NCBI GenBank assembly: GCA_003279655.1 | Contig: QCHI01000005.1 | Location: forward strand, 23,528 to 87,527 | Length of the DNA: 64,000 bases | From: Prochlorococcus sp. AG-402-A21 | GTDB taxonomy: Bacteria > Cyanobacteriota > Cyanobacteriia > PCC-6307 > Cyanobiaceae | Direction of reading: 5' to 3' | The notes under the pieces: model-generated | Seen by the model: the letters and a program-made list of their open reading frames with translations, nothing else | The model's database searches: none | What the model was told of the DNA's origin: nothing | In this document: in pieces, positions 1 through 10,990 of the stretch | Position numbering within the stretch: the first letter of the stretch is position 1 | Layout of the letters: each line of letters opens with the position of its first letter | Translations under genes and position numbers: made by a program

Positions 1-1
1 T

Positions 2-2773
2 TCTTTAGACAGTCCACAAGTTAATGGTATTCGTTTAAGGGAGAAATGGAGAGGTTCTTATACTCGAATTCCAAGTGAAAAAAAATGGGGTAGCTTGAGA
101 ATGGAGTCGGAAGGTTCTTCCAGTCCTGGAAATCTTCAAATCAACTTTAATAAGGATGGTAGTTTTAATGATTTAAATCTAAATAGATTAGGCGGTAAAA
201 TAAGCATAAATCCTAATTCAAATGCTTTTAAATGGGACGCTGAAAAATTTAGATTAGATCGAGTAGAAGTTGCTTTCCCTCCAGAGAAAAGTTATAAACG
301 AATCTTTGGAGAAGTCTCAGGTAATGGAATATTTTCACTTAATCCACTACTTCTTAGTGGTGATTTGAATTTAGATTATTTTAGATTGTTAGGTTTTAAA
401 TTAAAAAATGCAAGTATAAAAGGCCAAATAAGTAATTCAGAAGTTAATTTCACAGGTGAATTAATACCATCTAAAAATGGAAAGATTAAATTTGAGCTTA
501 ATAATGGTTCTGAATTTTCTTTATTAGCTCAAGTTAAGGGTGTTAGTTCTAGTTGGATTACTGCTACAGCTTTAGAATTTCCTAAATTAGGATTGAAGTA
601 TTCAGACGCATTTGGGAAGGCTGAAGATTTAGAAAAATTGATAATTGGTTACCCTAATAGTTCTATAGATAGTCAGTTAGAAGCTTTAACTAAGTCTCAG
701 GATTTATATAGAGAAGAGATTTCCAAGATAAATAATCAAAGCATTATTAATCCTTATGATCTTAGTGGGAGTGTTAATGCGGATATTAAATTAAGTGGTC
801 CAAATCTATCTGATTTAACGTTAGAGGCGAAAGCCTTTGGTAAGGTTTGGTCCAAAAAAATGAAGATTATAAATGCTAATACTATCAGACCTTTTAACGC
901 AACTTTTAATGGAAATCTAGGTTCAGGTGAAGGAATTTTTTCCCTGCTCGATTTAAATTTTTCATTATTATCTTTAGTTGCACCTATACCTTCAGCCATT
1001 AATGGATATTTTGGTTTAAATGGTAAATATAGTTTGGCTAATGGAAGCCCACAAGTAACTGCAGATCTAATTATTAAGGACACAATGATTGATGATAGAA
1101 ATATTATTTTAGATAAAGGAAATATTCTATTTAATGATAATTATCTTGAATTTGATATAGCCCTAAGGGATCAATCTTCGAAAAACCCTGTTGAGCTAAG
1201 TGGAATCTATCCATTAAACAATTCATACCCTATTAATCTAAAAGTCGAAAGTCATGGAGATGGATTGTTTTTCTTAACAGGTCTAACAAAAGGAAATGCC
1301 ACTTGGACTTCGGGGTCTGCTGATCTGAGCTTGTTAATTAGTGGAACACCTTCAAGCCCTGTCGCGAATGGTTTTTTTGTTTTAAAAAATAGTGAGCTAC
1401 TTTTTCAAAATAGAGAAATTAATAATCTGAATAGCACAATTGTTTTTGATTTTAATAGACTTGAAGTTCGTGAACTCACAGCAAATATTGGGCCAAACGG
1501 AGTTATTAGTAGTAAAGGAGGAATTTCGTTATTTGATTCTCAATTAAATGAAATTGAACCATTGGCTCTTTCCATAGAAAAAACACGTATCAAAACAGCA
1601 TTTACCGATATTAGAGCTTCATCCAAGATTATTTTTAAGGGCTCTATTATTAAACCTAGATTGGCAGGTGAAGTATTAATTTCAGAAGGCTCTGTGTTTG
1701 CTAAAAAGGCGAATAATCGCGACAAGAATACAACTGATATATCTGATCGCCATAAAGATTCTAAGGTTAAAAGTATTCGTAGATTTCCTGAACAAAACTG
1801 GAGCCAGAGTGAACCTCTGGTTTTATTTATTCAAAATGAAGATGCTCCTGTAAGTCGAATAGTCAGTGGAGGGTTTCCTAATGGACTGGGAGCCATTAGC
1901 TTTGAAAAATTTAAGCTTGTACTTGGCCCTTCATTACGGTTGGTTTCTCAACCCTTGGCAAGCTTTGAAACCAATGGATTTCTTATCTTAAATGGCGCTT
2001 TTGACGAGACACTTGACGTTAGTGGAGTCATTAAACTTGTTAGTGGCTACGTTAATCTCTTTACGACTACTTTTAATTTAGATCAAAGTGAACCTAACGT
2101 AGCTGTGTTTGTGCCTTCTATGGGATTGGTTCCATATGTTGACGTGACTTTGAAAAGTCGTGTTCCAGATAATGTTAGAGACATCAGTAATTTCTCCTCC
2201 AATGGCATGGCATCATTTGGTATTGGAGGATCTCGTTTTGTAAATGTTGAAGTGACGGCTTCTGGACCTGCAGATCGGATTAGTGAAAACTTTCAATTAA
2301 GAAGTACTCCATCTTTGGGAAGAAGTGAGTTGTTAGGACTTATTGGAGGTAATTCTCTTACAAAGCTGATAAGTAGTGGTGGAGATGGAGATGTGCTTGC
2401 TAGTTTTTTGAATAGATCGTTTGCTTCGTATCTTCAAGGCAATATCAATGGGTTCTTAAGTGATAGGCTTCAAATATCTTTGTATCCTGCATATATAAAT
2501 GGATCAGACTCAGAGGATGATACTAATGAAAGTAGTTCTTCAAGTACTGATCAGGAGGATACTAATCTGCCAGGGCAACAGGCATGGGTGACTGAAATAG
2601 GAGTTGACCTTAACGATAAAATTAATTTCTCAGTTCAGGCTGCACCTAATCGGCAAGATATTCCACCGAAAGGAAATATTACTTTTCAAATGAATCCAAA
2701 TGTAGGTCTACTAGGCTCGTTTGATAAGAATGGGAATTGGCAAAGTCAGCTCCAACTCTACTTTAGATATTAA
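2..2773 (+). CDS. TamB/DUF490-like translocation and assembly protein, C-terminal part (5' truncated by window edge)
   Basis: Frame is open from base 2, upstream of the ORF-track ATG at 95. Long beta-repeat protein with the TamB C-terminal pattern (GVSGVIKLVSGYVNLFTTTFNL..., ...LQISLYP..., ...LLGSFDKNGNWQSQLQLYFRY). Confidence 0.8.
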   Translation, partial: SLDSPQVNGIRLREKWRGSYTRIPSEKKWGSLRMESEGSSSPGNLQINFNKDGSFNDLNLNRLGGKISINPNSNAFKWDAEKFRLDRVEVAFPPEKSYKRIFGEVSGNGIFSLNPLLLSGDLNLDYFRLLGFKLKNASIKGQISNSEVNFTGELIPSKNGKIKFELNNGSEFSLLAQVKGVSSSWITATALEFPKLGLKYSDAFGKAEDLEKLIIGYPNSSIDSQLEALTKSQDLYREEISKINNQSIINPYDLSGSVNADIKLSGPNLSDLTLEAKAFGKVWSKKMKIINANTIRPFNATFNGNLGSGEGIFSLLDLNFSLLSLVAPIPSAINGYFGLNGKYSLANGSPQVTADLIIKDTMIDDRNIILDKGNILFNDNYLEFDIALRDQSSKNPVELSGIYPLNNSYPINLKVESHGDGLFFLTGLTKGNATWTSGSADLSLLISGTPSSPVANGFFVLKNSELLFQNREINNLNSTIVFDFNRLEVRELTANIGPNGVISSKGGISLFDSQLNEIEPLALSIEKTRIKTAFTDIRASSKIIFKGSIIKPRLAGEVLISEGSVFAKKANNRDKNTTDISDRHKDSKVKSIRRFPEQNWSQSEPLVLFIQNEDAPVSRIVSGGFPNGLGAISFEKFKLVLGPSLRLVSQPLASFETNGFLILNGAFDETLDVSGVIKLVSGYVNLFTTTFNLDQSEPNVAVFVPSMGLVPYVDVTLKSRVPDNVRDISNFSSNGMASFGIGGSRFVNVEVTASGPADRISENFQLRSTPSLGRSELLGLIGGNSLTKLISSGGDGDVLASFLNRSFASYLQGNINGFLSDRLQISLYPAYINGSDSEDDTNESSSSSTDQEDTNLPGQQAWVTEIGVDLNDKINFSVQAAPNRQDIPPKGNITFQMNPNVGLLGSFDKNGNWQSQLQLYFRY

Positions 2774-2923
2774 ATAAATTAATAGTGGAATATAATTATT
2801 GAATTAAAATATGCTCAGTTCGATAGATTATTATCTTCTTTTATTGCTTGATTATTCGCTATCAAAGGAATATTTTAAGGATAGAGAAAAATTATCTTTG
2901 ATTAAATAGTTGATCTAAATCAA

Positions 2924-4240
2924 ATGAGTACAAACTTTTCAGTTCCTGATCCTACGCCCCAGCTAATAAAAGTAGCTGAGAGTGCTAAAGAGGCTTCTAT
3001 TTTGCTTGGTCAATCTACTAATGAACAAAGGTGTGAGGCTTTGACTGAAATGGCAAATGCTTTGAATGATAATGCTGATGAGATATTAAAAGCAAATGTT
3101 CAAGACCTTGAAAGATCAGAAAAAGAGGGTTTGAATAAATCACTTTTATCAAGACTTCAGTTAACTAACACTAAACTCCAAGGATGCATAGACGGGGTTT
3201 TAAAAGTTTCAAATCTTGCAGATCCAATAGGTAATAGACAACTGCATAGGCAATTGGATGAAAACCTTATTCTTGAGAGAGTGACAGTTCCATTAGGCGT
3301 CTTAGGAGTAATATTTGAATCGAGACCAGATGCATTAATACAAATAGCTTCTCTTGCTATTCGTTCTGGTAATGGAGCTTTATTAAAAGGAGGAAGTGAA
3401 GCAAAAGCCACAAATCAAGCAATAATGTGTTCTCTTGATAAGGGGTTAAGCAAATCAAATGTGGGTTCAGGAGCGTTGTCTTTGCTCACTACACGTCAAG
3501 AAAGTTTAGGCTTACTACGTTTAGATAGGTTTGTGAATTTGATAATACCTAGAGGAAGCAATGAGTTGGTCCAATTTATTCAAGAAAATACACGTATCCC
3601 TGTCTTAGGGCATGCTGATGGAATTTGTCACCTATATGTAGATAATACTGTAGATATTGATAGAGCTATTAGCATAGCATTAGATAGTAAAATCCAATAT
3701 CCTGCTGCTTGCAATGCAATTGAGACATTATTAATTCATGAAGATGTTGCCGAGATGTTTTTAAAAAAAGGCCTTTCAATTTTTTCTGGTGCAGGAGTTA
3801 CACTTAAGGGAGATGCAAAGAGTCAATCTTTAGGGGTGAAAAACAAGGCTGATGAAGCAGACTGGTCTACAGAATATCTTGATTTAATTCTTTCAATAAA
3901 AATTGTTCGTAATGTGGATGAGGCTATTGAACATATTCGTAAATATAGCTCTCGTCATACAGAGGCGATAGTTACTGATGACAGGGAAGTGGCTGAAAAA
4001 TTTTTAAGCTCGGTTGATAGTGCAGGTGTTTACCATAATTGCTCTACTCGTTTTGCTGATGGTTTCAGATATGGGTTTGGAGCTGAAGTTGGGATAAGTA
4101 CTCAGACTCTTCCACCAAGAGGACCAGTTGGATTGGAAGGCTTAGTTACCTATCGCTATTATCTAAGAGGTGATGGTGATGTCGTCAAGGATTTCGCTTC
4201 TGGAGATAGAAGCTTTTCTCATATTGATTTACCATTATGA
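2924..4240 (+). CDS. proA: Gamma-glutamyl phosphate reductase
   Basis: Full-length ProA-like ORF ([61 protein letters not shown]). Confidence 0.97.
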   Translation: MSTNFSVPDPTPQLIKVAESAKEASILLGQSTNEQRCEALTEMANALNDNADEILKANVQDLERSEKEGLNKSLLSRLQLTNTKLQGCIDGVLKVSNLADPIGNRQLHRQLDENLILERVTVPLGVLGVIFESRPDALIQIASLAIRSGNGALLKGGSEAKATNQAIMCSLDKGLSKSNVGSGALSLLTTRQESLGLLRLDRFVNLIIPRGSNELVQFIQENTRIPVLGHADGICHLYVDNTVDIDRAISIALDSKIQYPAACNAIETLLIHEDVAEMFLKKGLSIFSGAGVTLKGDAKSQSLGVKNKADEADWSTEYLDLILSIKIVRNVDEAIEHIRKYSSRHTEAIVTDDREVAEKFLSSVDSAGVYHNCSTRFADGFRYGFGAEVGISTQTLPPRGPVGLEGLVTYRYYLRGDGDVVKDFASGDRSFSHIDLPL

Positions 4241-4626
4241 GTCAATTTAATAATTTAAGCGCAATTCATATAAAAGATATAAACCTATGGGCCCATGTAG
4301 GTGTTTTAGAAAGTGAGAGAATACATGGTCAAAGCTTTCTTCTTGACATTAGTTTTTGGTTGGATTTGGATGAGTCATCCAAGCTTGATCAATTAGATAA
4401 ATCAATAGACTATAGCGAAGCAATTAAAGCAGTTAAAAAACTTTCATTTGGAATTAAATGCTTAACTGTTGAATATTTTAGTGATCAAATTTTGAATCTT
4501 CTTGAGTCTCTATATGGTCCAGTTCCAATTCATATTCTGCTGACAAAATGCTCGCCACCAATACATGGATTTACTGGAAGTGTTCTAATAGAAAAAAAAA
4601 GGAATTTCTTATTTCCTATTAATTAA
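4237..4626 (+). CDS. folB: Dihydroneopterin aldolase
   Basis: [19 protein letters not shown]...; 4-bp ATGA overlap with proA. Confidence 0.9.
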   Translation: MSQFNNLSAIHIKDINLWAHVGVLESERIHGQSFLLDISFWLDLDESSKLDQLDKSIDYSEAIKAVKKLSFGIKCLTVEYFSDQILNLLESLYGPVPIHILLTKCSPPIHGFTGSVLIEKKRNFLFPIN

Positions 4627-5229
4627 TTGGATACAAACAAAAGACCAATTTTTCTTGTTCATGGTTTGTGGAACGATCCTAAATTATTTGAAAAATTAAT
4701 TAAAAAAATAAAAGAAGATGATTATGAATTGTACAGACCACATTTGCCACACAAATATGGGAAAATATCTCTTAGACGTCTAGCTCGAGATCTTGATTCT
4801 AAGATTGAGGAATTAGTGGGTCCTGAAATCGAAATTGATTTAGTTGGTTTCTCAATGGGTGGATTAATTAGTAGGTTGTGGTTGCAAAATCATGATGGTT
4901 TTTTAAGAACTAAACGTTTTTTTAGTATTGGTACGCCTCATTTTGGTACTTACACAGCTCAAATGATCCCAACATTTTTGATGCCAGGTATTGCAGAGAT
5001 GAAAAGAGGAAGTAGTCTATTATCTCAATTAAACAATGACTTGACGTCCTTAGATAAGGTTGAATGTACTAGTTTTTATACAAAATGGGATTTGATGTCA
5101 TTTCCGGGTTGGCAAGCAAAACTTTCTATTGGTGATTCTTATCACTTACCTGTTATGACACATAAAGAATTGATAACAAATTCTAGTTCACTAGATATTT
5201 TAGTCAAAAAGATTTTTTATAACAGTTAA
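4627..5229 (+). CDS. Alpha/beta-hydrolase, triacylglycerol-lipase-like
   Basis: FLVHGLWNDP and GFSMGG nucleophile elbow, plus SIGTPHFGT; TTG start abutting the folB stop. Confidence 0.8.
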   Translation: MDTNKRPIFLVHGLWNDPKLFEKLIKKIKEDDYELYRPHLPHKYGKISLRRLARDLDSKIEELVGPEIEIDLVGFSMGGLISRLWLQNHDGFLRTKRFFSIGTPHFGTYTAQMIPTFLMPGIAEMKRGSSLLSQLNNDLTSLDKVECTSFYTKWDLMSFPGWQAKLSIGDSYHLPVMTHKELITNSSSLDILVKKIFYNS

Positions 5230-7337
5230 TTAAGACCACTATGTCTTATTAGAGCTTCAGTAGAGGGAAGTCTTCCTCTGAATTGTTTGAAAACCTTATT
5301 GGGTGAACGACTACCACCAAGACTAAGAATTGAATTACGATATTTTTTACCAATCTTTCGGACTTCATCCTTATTGGCAAGGCCTGCCTCTTCAAATGCG
5401 GCAAAGGCATCAGAGCTGAGTACCTCAGCCCATTTATAAGAGTAGTATCCAGCAGCATAGCCACCAGCAAAAATATGACTGAAGGCACATAGGAATTGAT
5501 CTTCTGGAATAGGATCCATCACTGTTGTGTTTTTTGCGATTTCTCGTCGTAACTCATCTGGGGAAATTTCTAAATCTTCATTCCATTGACTATGGAGCTT
5601 TAGATCAGTAAGAGCAAAATGTATTTGCCTTAATGTCGCAAGCCCAGAATTAAATGTTCTGCTTAGTCTCAATTTATTGATTTCCGATTTTGGCAATGCT
5701 TCTTTCGTCTTCCAATGTATTGCTATTTCAGAAATTGTTTGATCCTCTAAACACCAATTTTCCATAAATTGACTTGCCAATTCGACCGCATCCCATTCAA
5801 CGTTATTAATACCGGCTGCTTGAGGGTAATTTACAGTTGTCAGCATATGTTGTAGCCCATGACCAAATTCATGGAAGAGAGTTTCGACTTCTTCGAAACT
5901 CATCAGACTCGGTTTTTCCGCAATAGGAGGCGTTTGATTGCAGACTAAATAGGCTACTGGGAGAACAATATCATCCTTTGTTTTTTGATTTCGGCACAGA
6001 CATTCATCCATCCATGCACCACCTCTTTTTGTTGCAGGACGACTAAAGGGATCTAGATAGAAAGAAGCAATTTTTTGGCCATCTAAATTTTTAACATTGA
6101 AGAAACGGACATCTTCATGCCATAAAGGAGCTGAATCACTTGCTTCTTCAATATCAATTTCAAAAAGTCTTTTGCACAAGTTGAATAGACCATTAAGAAC
6201 TTGATCTAAAGGAAACCATGGCCTGAGTTTCTCTTGGTCAAGATCATATTTCTCTTTGCGTAGAACTTCAGCCCAAAAACTTACATCCCATGGAGATAGC
6301 TCGAAATCTTCGTTTTCTCCATTTCTTTTGGCACACTCACGAAGATGTATTAGTTCTTTTTCAGCATGAGGCATTGCAGCCAATCGTAATTCTTCGAGTA
6401 ACATCTCAACAGCATTTTCACTATCCGCCATCTTTGTGGCCAAACTAATTTCACACCAGTTTTTATACCCCAATAGTTTTGCCTGTTTGTTTCTGAGATC
6501 TAAAATTTCTTCAATTATTTTTTTGTTACTAATCTTTCCATCGCTAGCTCTACTAACAAAGGCTCTATAAACTTTCTCTCTGAGACGTCTATCTTTTGCA
6601 TAAGTTTGAAAAGGAATGTACCTAGGCATGTCTAAGCCAACTCTCCATGGACCATTTGATGCTGATGGATCATTGCCTTCTTCATCTTTGTCACCAGACT
6701 CCTTTGCCGCTAGAGCCAATGTTTCAAGTGCTCTTTCTGGAAGACCCTCGACTTCTGACTTGGTTTTTAATAAAAGACTCCAATTCTTAGTCGCATCTAA
6801 TACATTGTTACTAAAAGTAGTTGATAATTCAGCTAATCGCTCACTGCGAGAATTAAATAGTGCTTTTTCATTGGCTTCTAGACCAATTCCTTTGTTTTTC
6901 ATCGTTATTAGCTCTGTCTCAATTATTCTGATTTGTGTTTCATCCTTTATGTTTCCATGCTCTTTTAAGTTTGAGAGCGCCTTAAAAATGACTTCGTTTT
7001 GAGCAAGCTGATTACTAAATCTAACAATTGTAGGCTGCTGATTTGAATGAACCTCACGTAGTTCAGTGGAATTGCATACAGCATTTAGATGACTTACAAC
7101 TCCCCAGCTCCACCTAAGCTTTTCACCTATATCATAAAGCTGAGGCATTACATCTTCCCAACTCAGAGAGCTTTTGTTTGGTAATTTTTTCCCGAGTTGT
7201 TCCTCTAGATTATTTAATTCTTCATTTAGTTCTTTTATCAGTTTGGGTATATTTTCAGTAATCTCGCTAGGGGTGATTTTATTGTAATCAGGAAGACCTT
7301 CGCCTTTTAATAGTGCTGTTGGCTTAATTGAAGTCAT
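5226..7337 (-). CDS. prlC: M3 family metallopeptidase (oligopeptidase A-like)
   Basis: HEFGHGLQ zinc motif in a 703-aa M3-type protein. Confidence 0.93.
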   Translation of the reverse strand: MTSIKPTALLKGEGLPDYNKITPSEITENIPKLIKELNEELNNLEEQLGKKLPNKSSLSWEDVMPQLYDIGEKLRWSWGVVSHLNAVCNSTELREVHSNQQPTIVRFSNQLAQNEVIFKALSNLKEHGNIKDETQIRIIETELITMKNKGIGLEANEKALFNSRSERLAELSTTFSNNVLDATKNWSLLLKTKSEVEGLPERALETLALAAKESGDKDEEGNDPSASNGPWRVGLDMPRYIPFQTYAKDRRLREKVYRAFVSRASDGKISNKKIIEEILDLRNKQAKLLGYKNWCEISLATKMADSENAVEMLLEELRLAAMPHAEKELIHLRECAKRNGENEDFELSPWDVSFWAEVLRKEKYDLDQEKLRPWFPLDQVLNGLFNLCKRLFEIDIEEASDSAPLWHEDVRFFNVKNLDGQKIASFYLDPFSRPATKRGGAWMDECLCRNQKTKDDIVLPVAYLVCNQTPPIAEKPSLMSFEEVETLFHEFGHGLQHMLTTVNYPQAAGINNVEWDAVELASQFMENWCLEDQTISEIAIHWKTKEALPKSEINKLRLSRTFNSGLATLRQIHFALTDLKLHSQWNEDLEISPDELRREIAKNTTVMDPIPEDQFLCAFSHIFAGGYAAGYYSYKWAEVLSSDAFAAFEEAGLANKDEVRKIGKKYRNSILSLGGSRSPNKVFKQFRGRLPSTEALIRHSGLN

Positions 7338-7353
7338 TTATTAGGTTTAAAAA

Positions 7354-8928
7354 CTAACTGATTGATACAAGGTTATTGGTAATTAATGATTGTGCGAGAG
7401 CATTTGTTGATACCTCATATAAATCAATAGCTATCCTTGGCCAAAAACCTATTACTAATGTAGGAACTAAGAGGCTTAAACCTATAGAAAGCTCTCTCGC
7501 ATCCATTTCTTTTACTATCGATAAAGCAGGTATCCTAGGGCCAAAGAATACTCTTCTACACATTGAAAGAAGGTAGATAGGCGTTAAAACTAGTCCAATA
7601 GCTGCTAAAAGGATTGTTATTGCTCTAAATAACGAAGTGAATCCTTCTTGACTAGTTATGCCGAGAAAAACTGTGATTTCACTTATAAACCCACTCATCC
7701 CTGGCAAGGCAAGTGATGCTAAAGAACTGGTCAAGAAGAATGCAAAAGTAATTGGCAAAGCCTTTGCCAGACCGCCCATATTCGGGATTGAAAGTGTATT
7801 GGTTCTTTCATAAAAGCTTCCAGTCACAAAAAACATTGCTGCAGCAATCAGCCCATGGCTAATCATTTGGAGCATCGCTCCACTGATTCCAAGTGCATTA
7901 ACTGCACCAATCCCAACAAGAACAAAACCCATATGACTTACAGAACTGCAGGCTATGCGCCTTTTTACATTATCTTGAGCAAAAGCATTTAGAGCGCCAT
8001 AAATAATATTTACTATCCCAATAATGATTAAAGCTGGGGCGAGTATTAAATGAGTATCCGGTAAAATTTGGACGTTAAATCTTATGAGAGCGTAACCTCC
8101 CATTTTTAATAAAACACCAGCTAATAACATTGAAACCGGTGCATTTGCCTCCCCATGAGCATCAGGTAGCCAGGTATGTAGTGGAAAGATAGGAAGCTTG
8201 ACTCCAAAACCAATTAAAAAACCTAAATAACAAAATACCCCAAAATTTCCAGTAAAAGATTTGGCTGCGATTTCACTTAAATTAAAGGTAAATTGATCTC
8301 CAGAAAGAGCTAAAGCAAGCCCACTAATTAATATTAATAGGGAAGCTAGAGCTGTATAAAGGATGAATTTTGTTGCTGCATATAGTTTTCTTTTTCCTCC
8401 CCAAATAGCAATCAATAGATAGACAGGAACAAGTTCAAGCTCCCAAGCTAAAAAGAATAGTAAGAAATCTTGTGAAAGGAAAACTAAAGCTTGGGCTGAA
8501 GCTTGAATCAGTAATAAAGCAAAGTAAAGCCTTGTTTTTTGTTTTACTTTCCAACTTGCAGCTGCGGACAAAAAAGTTATTAGCCCGCTTAGAACTACTA
8601 GCGGTGCAGAGATACCATCTACACCTAATGACCATTCGAGTCCTATGGAAGGAAGCCACTTAAGTCTTTCAACTAACTGCAGACTTTCGCTACTTGGATC
8701 AAACAAATTGGCAAAAGCCAATACAATTATTAGAAAATCGGCTAATAAAATAACTAGGGCTATATTTCTTGGCAGATTAGAGTTTTTACTTTCTTCCGTT
8801 GGGAGGAAAGGCATTATTAATGCTCCAACTATGGGTAGGAGCACAATTAGTGAAAGCCATGGAAATACTGTCTGAGAATCGATACTCATAGGCAGATTGG
8901 CATCCATAATTTGGGGCAAGTCAGCCAT
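7354..8928 (-). CDS. ndhD: NAD(P)H-quinone oxidoreductase subunit 4 (NdhD)
   Basis: Multi-TM protein with [37 protein letters not shown]. Confidence 0.96.
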   Translation of the reverse strand: MADLPQIMDANLPMSIDSQTVFPWLSLIVLLPIVGALIMPFLPTEESKNSNLPRNIALVILLADFLIIVLAFANLFDPSSESLQLVERLKWLPSIGLEWSLGVDGISAPLVVLSGLITFLSAAASWKVKQKTRLYFALLLIQASAQALVFLSQDFLLFFLAWELELVPVYLLIAIWGGKRKLYAATKFILYTALASLLILISGLALALSGDQFTFNLSEIAAKSFTGNFGVFCYLGFLIGFGVKLPIFPLHTWLPDAHGEANAPVSMLLAGVLLKMGGYALIRFNVQILPDTHLILAPALIIIGIVNIIYGALNAFAQDNVKRRIACSSVSHMGFVLVGIGAVNALGISGAMLQMISHGLIAAAMFFVTGSFYERTNTLSIPNMGGLAKALPITFAFFLTSSLASLALPGMSGFISEITVFLGITSQEGFTSLFRAITILLAAIGLVLTPIYLLSMCRRVFFGPRIPALSIVKEMDARELSIGLSLLVPTLVIGFWPRIAIDLYEVSTNALAQSLITNNLVSIS

Positions 8929-8964
8929 AAAGCTATCAGTTTTTGTTCGTTTTCATGAGTAGAA

Positions 8965-9912
8965 CTACCCAAAGGTGTTTGAAATACATTCGCTTCCTCT
9001 GAGTTGGAGGCTCATTAAAGGAGCACGACTTGCCACACCAGCAGCCTCCCATGCTTTGACCATTGCGACACTGACTTCTCGGCCTTTAGTCGCTTTGCAC
9101 AAGGCAAGAATGCTTGGACCTGCCCCACTAATTGCACATCCTAAAGCTCCGGCAGCCTTTGCTGCTTCTCTTACCTCTAACCCACCTTTGATTAATCCCC
9201 ATCTGTAGGGTTCATGAAGCTTGTCGTGCATACCATCTGCGATTAGATCCTCATTCCCTGTTCTTAGTCCTTGAAGTAGAAGAGTAAGCGCACCTAAATT
9301 GATTACTGCATCATTAACGGGGATATTTTCAGGCATTACACGTCTTGCTTCGCTTGTACTAAGGCGAATAGATGGAATTGCTACTACTGCTTTTATTGAT
9401 TGATCCCAATCACAACGAACTACACGCCATCTGTCATTTGCTGTTTTAGCTGTTACGCAAAGACCTCCTATCAGTGATGGAACAACATTATCTGGATGTC
9501 CCTCAATATCAATTGCCAGCTCCAATAATTTTTCCTTAGGCAAAGGATATCCAGCCAGTGCATTTGCTCCAACTAATCCTGCCACGATAGCCGTGGCGCT
9601 GCTTCCAAGCCCCCTCGCAGGAGGTACTGCTAATTTTACTCTTGCTTCAAGAGCAACGGGCTCTACACCTGCGGTTCTCCAAACTCTTTGCGCGGCTCGA
9701 TAAAAAAGGTTCTCAGGGCCGCCTCTTAAATGATTGCCTTCAGTACTTTCCATTATCAATTCAAACCTTTCTGCATTTCCCTCAATTCTTTTTATGGTGA
9801 ATTGATTGGAAAGATCTAATGCTGCCCCAAGGCAATCAAACCCTGGACCAATATTGGCTGTAGTAGAAGGAACTTCTACTACGACAGTTTGTCCTATTTT
9901 TGGCGGCCCCAT
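8965..9912 (-). CDS. thrB: Homoserine kinase
   Basis: GHMP kinase motif PPARGLGSSATAIVAG; GCAISGAGPSILAL. Confidence 0.96.
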   Translation of the reverse strand: MGPPKIGQTVVVEVPSTTANIGPGFDCLGAALDLSNQFTIKRIEGNAERFELIMESTEGNHLRGGPENLFYRAAQRVWRTAGVEPVALEARVKLAVPPARGLGSSATAIVAGLVGANALAGYPLPKEKLLELAIDIEGHPDNVVPSLIGGLCVTAKTANDRWRVVRCDWDQSIKAVVAIPSIRLSTSEARRVMPENIPVNDAVINLGALTLLLQGLRTGNEDLIADGMHDKLHEPYRWGLIKGGLEVREAAKAAGALGCAISGAGPSILALCKATKGREVSVAMVKAWEAAGVASRAPLMSLQLRGSECISNTFG

Positions 9913-9923
9913 GTTTTTATCCT

Positions 9924-10967
9924 TTAGCTAAGTCTCCCATTTGATTCGGCACTTAAGCGCGCTCTGCAAGCTGAACTGAATAAAGTCGCTTCTGGATCTT
10001 TAAGAACAATCAATGGGATTCCCTTTAAATAAGATTGAAAGCGACCCTTATTACTAAATGCATTAAGGAAGTTAGAAGAGTTTATTCCATCAAGGTTTTT
10101 TGCTGCCGTTCCACCTGAAATCCATAACCCTGAAGAGCAAAGTTCTTGTAAAGCAAGGTCTCCAGCGGCAGATCCATAAGCATTTAACCAAAGTTTCAAA
10201 GCTTCAGACATTAATTTGTCTCCGCTATTTGCTTTTTCCCAAACAAGTGCTGGTAAATCTGTGAAAGCTGATTTGTCACTATCCATTTTTTTTAAAGTTT
10301 TCTGAAGTGGATGGTTTTCATTTATTGGATCATCCAATTTCCATCTGGCAATCATTCCAAGGCCAGTCCCACTAACTATTCTTTCAATCGATACTCTTTG
10401 AATATTTAACTTATTTTTTAGCCATTTGACTAAGTCCCATTCGTTCTTTGTTCTTGGGGAAAATTCCCTATGACCCCCTTCACTTGGAAATAAAAAAATG
10501 CTTTTAGGTGTAATTAATCCTCTGGACATCCCTAAGCCAGTACCGGCTCCGATAATGGCAACTAATTTTTGATTAGTTTTGTACTCAGAATTTAATGTTC
10601 CTTGGATTACTTCATATTGAGATTTTTTGAAAAATGGTATTCCATATATTAAAACTGAGAAATCATTTATTAATTCAATATTATTTATTTCTGAAAGCTT
10701 AGATAATTCTTCTGTTTCGATAACCCATCCTAGATTTGTAATCTTAACTTTCTTTCCTCTTATTGGGCCTGCTACTCCAATACAAGCATATTCAGGGAGT
10801 GATATATGGTCTGGTAAATGTCTAATAAAATCTTCAAATATTGAGTAAAAAGATTTCCATTCTGAAGAAATATAGTACTTTTCAAATAATTTTTTTGGAA
10901 AGCTTTCGTTTGAATAAATTGCTAGTATTGTTTTAGTACCTCCAAGGTCTCCAGCAAGTAAATTCAT
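9924..10967 (-). CDS. glk: Glucokinase
   Basis: LLAGDLGGTKTILAIY; GAGTGLGMSRGL; FPSEGGHREFSPR. Confidence 0.9.
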   Translation of the reverse strand: MNLLAGDLGGTKTILAIYSNESFPKKLFEKYYISSEWKSFYSIFEDFIRHLPDHISLPEYACIGVAGPIRGKKVKITNLGWVIETEELSKLSEINNIELINDFSVLIYGIPFFKKSQYEVIQGTLNSEYKTNQKLVAIIGAGTGLGMSRGLITPKSIFLFPSEGGHREFSPRTKNEWDLVKWLKNKLNIQRVSIERIVSGTGLGMIARWKLDDPINENHPLQKTLKKMDSDKSAFTDLPALVWEKANSGDKLMSEALKLWLNAYGSAAGDLALQELCSSGLWISGGTAAKNLDGINSSNFLNAFSNKGRFQSYLKGIPLIVLKDPEATLFSSACRARLSAESNGRLS

Positions 10968-10990
10968 TCTTAATGAAATTGTTTTAATTA

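Noticed and set aside
754-1083. 109-aa antisense ORF inside the TamB-like gene, and similar antisense/alternate-frame ORFs across the track (e.g. 3157, 6616, 8435, 25540, 42728, 46047, 47529)
   Set aside because: Each lies inside a well-supported CDS on another frame, has shadow-ORF composition and no recognisable motif.
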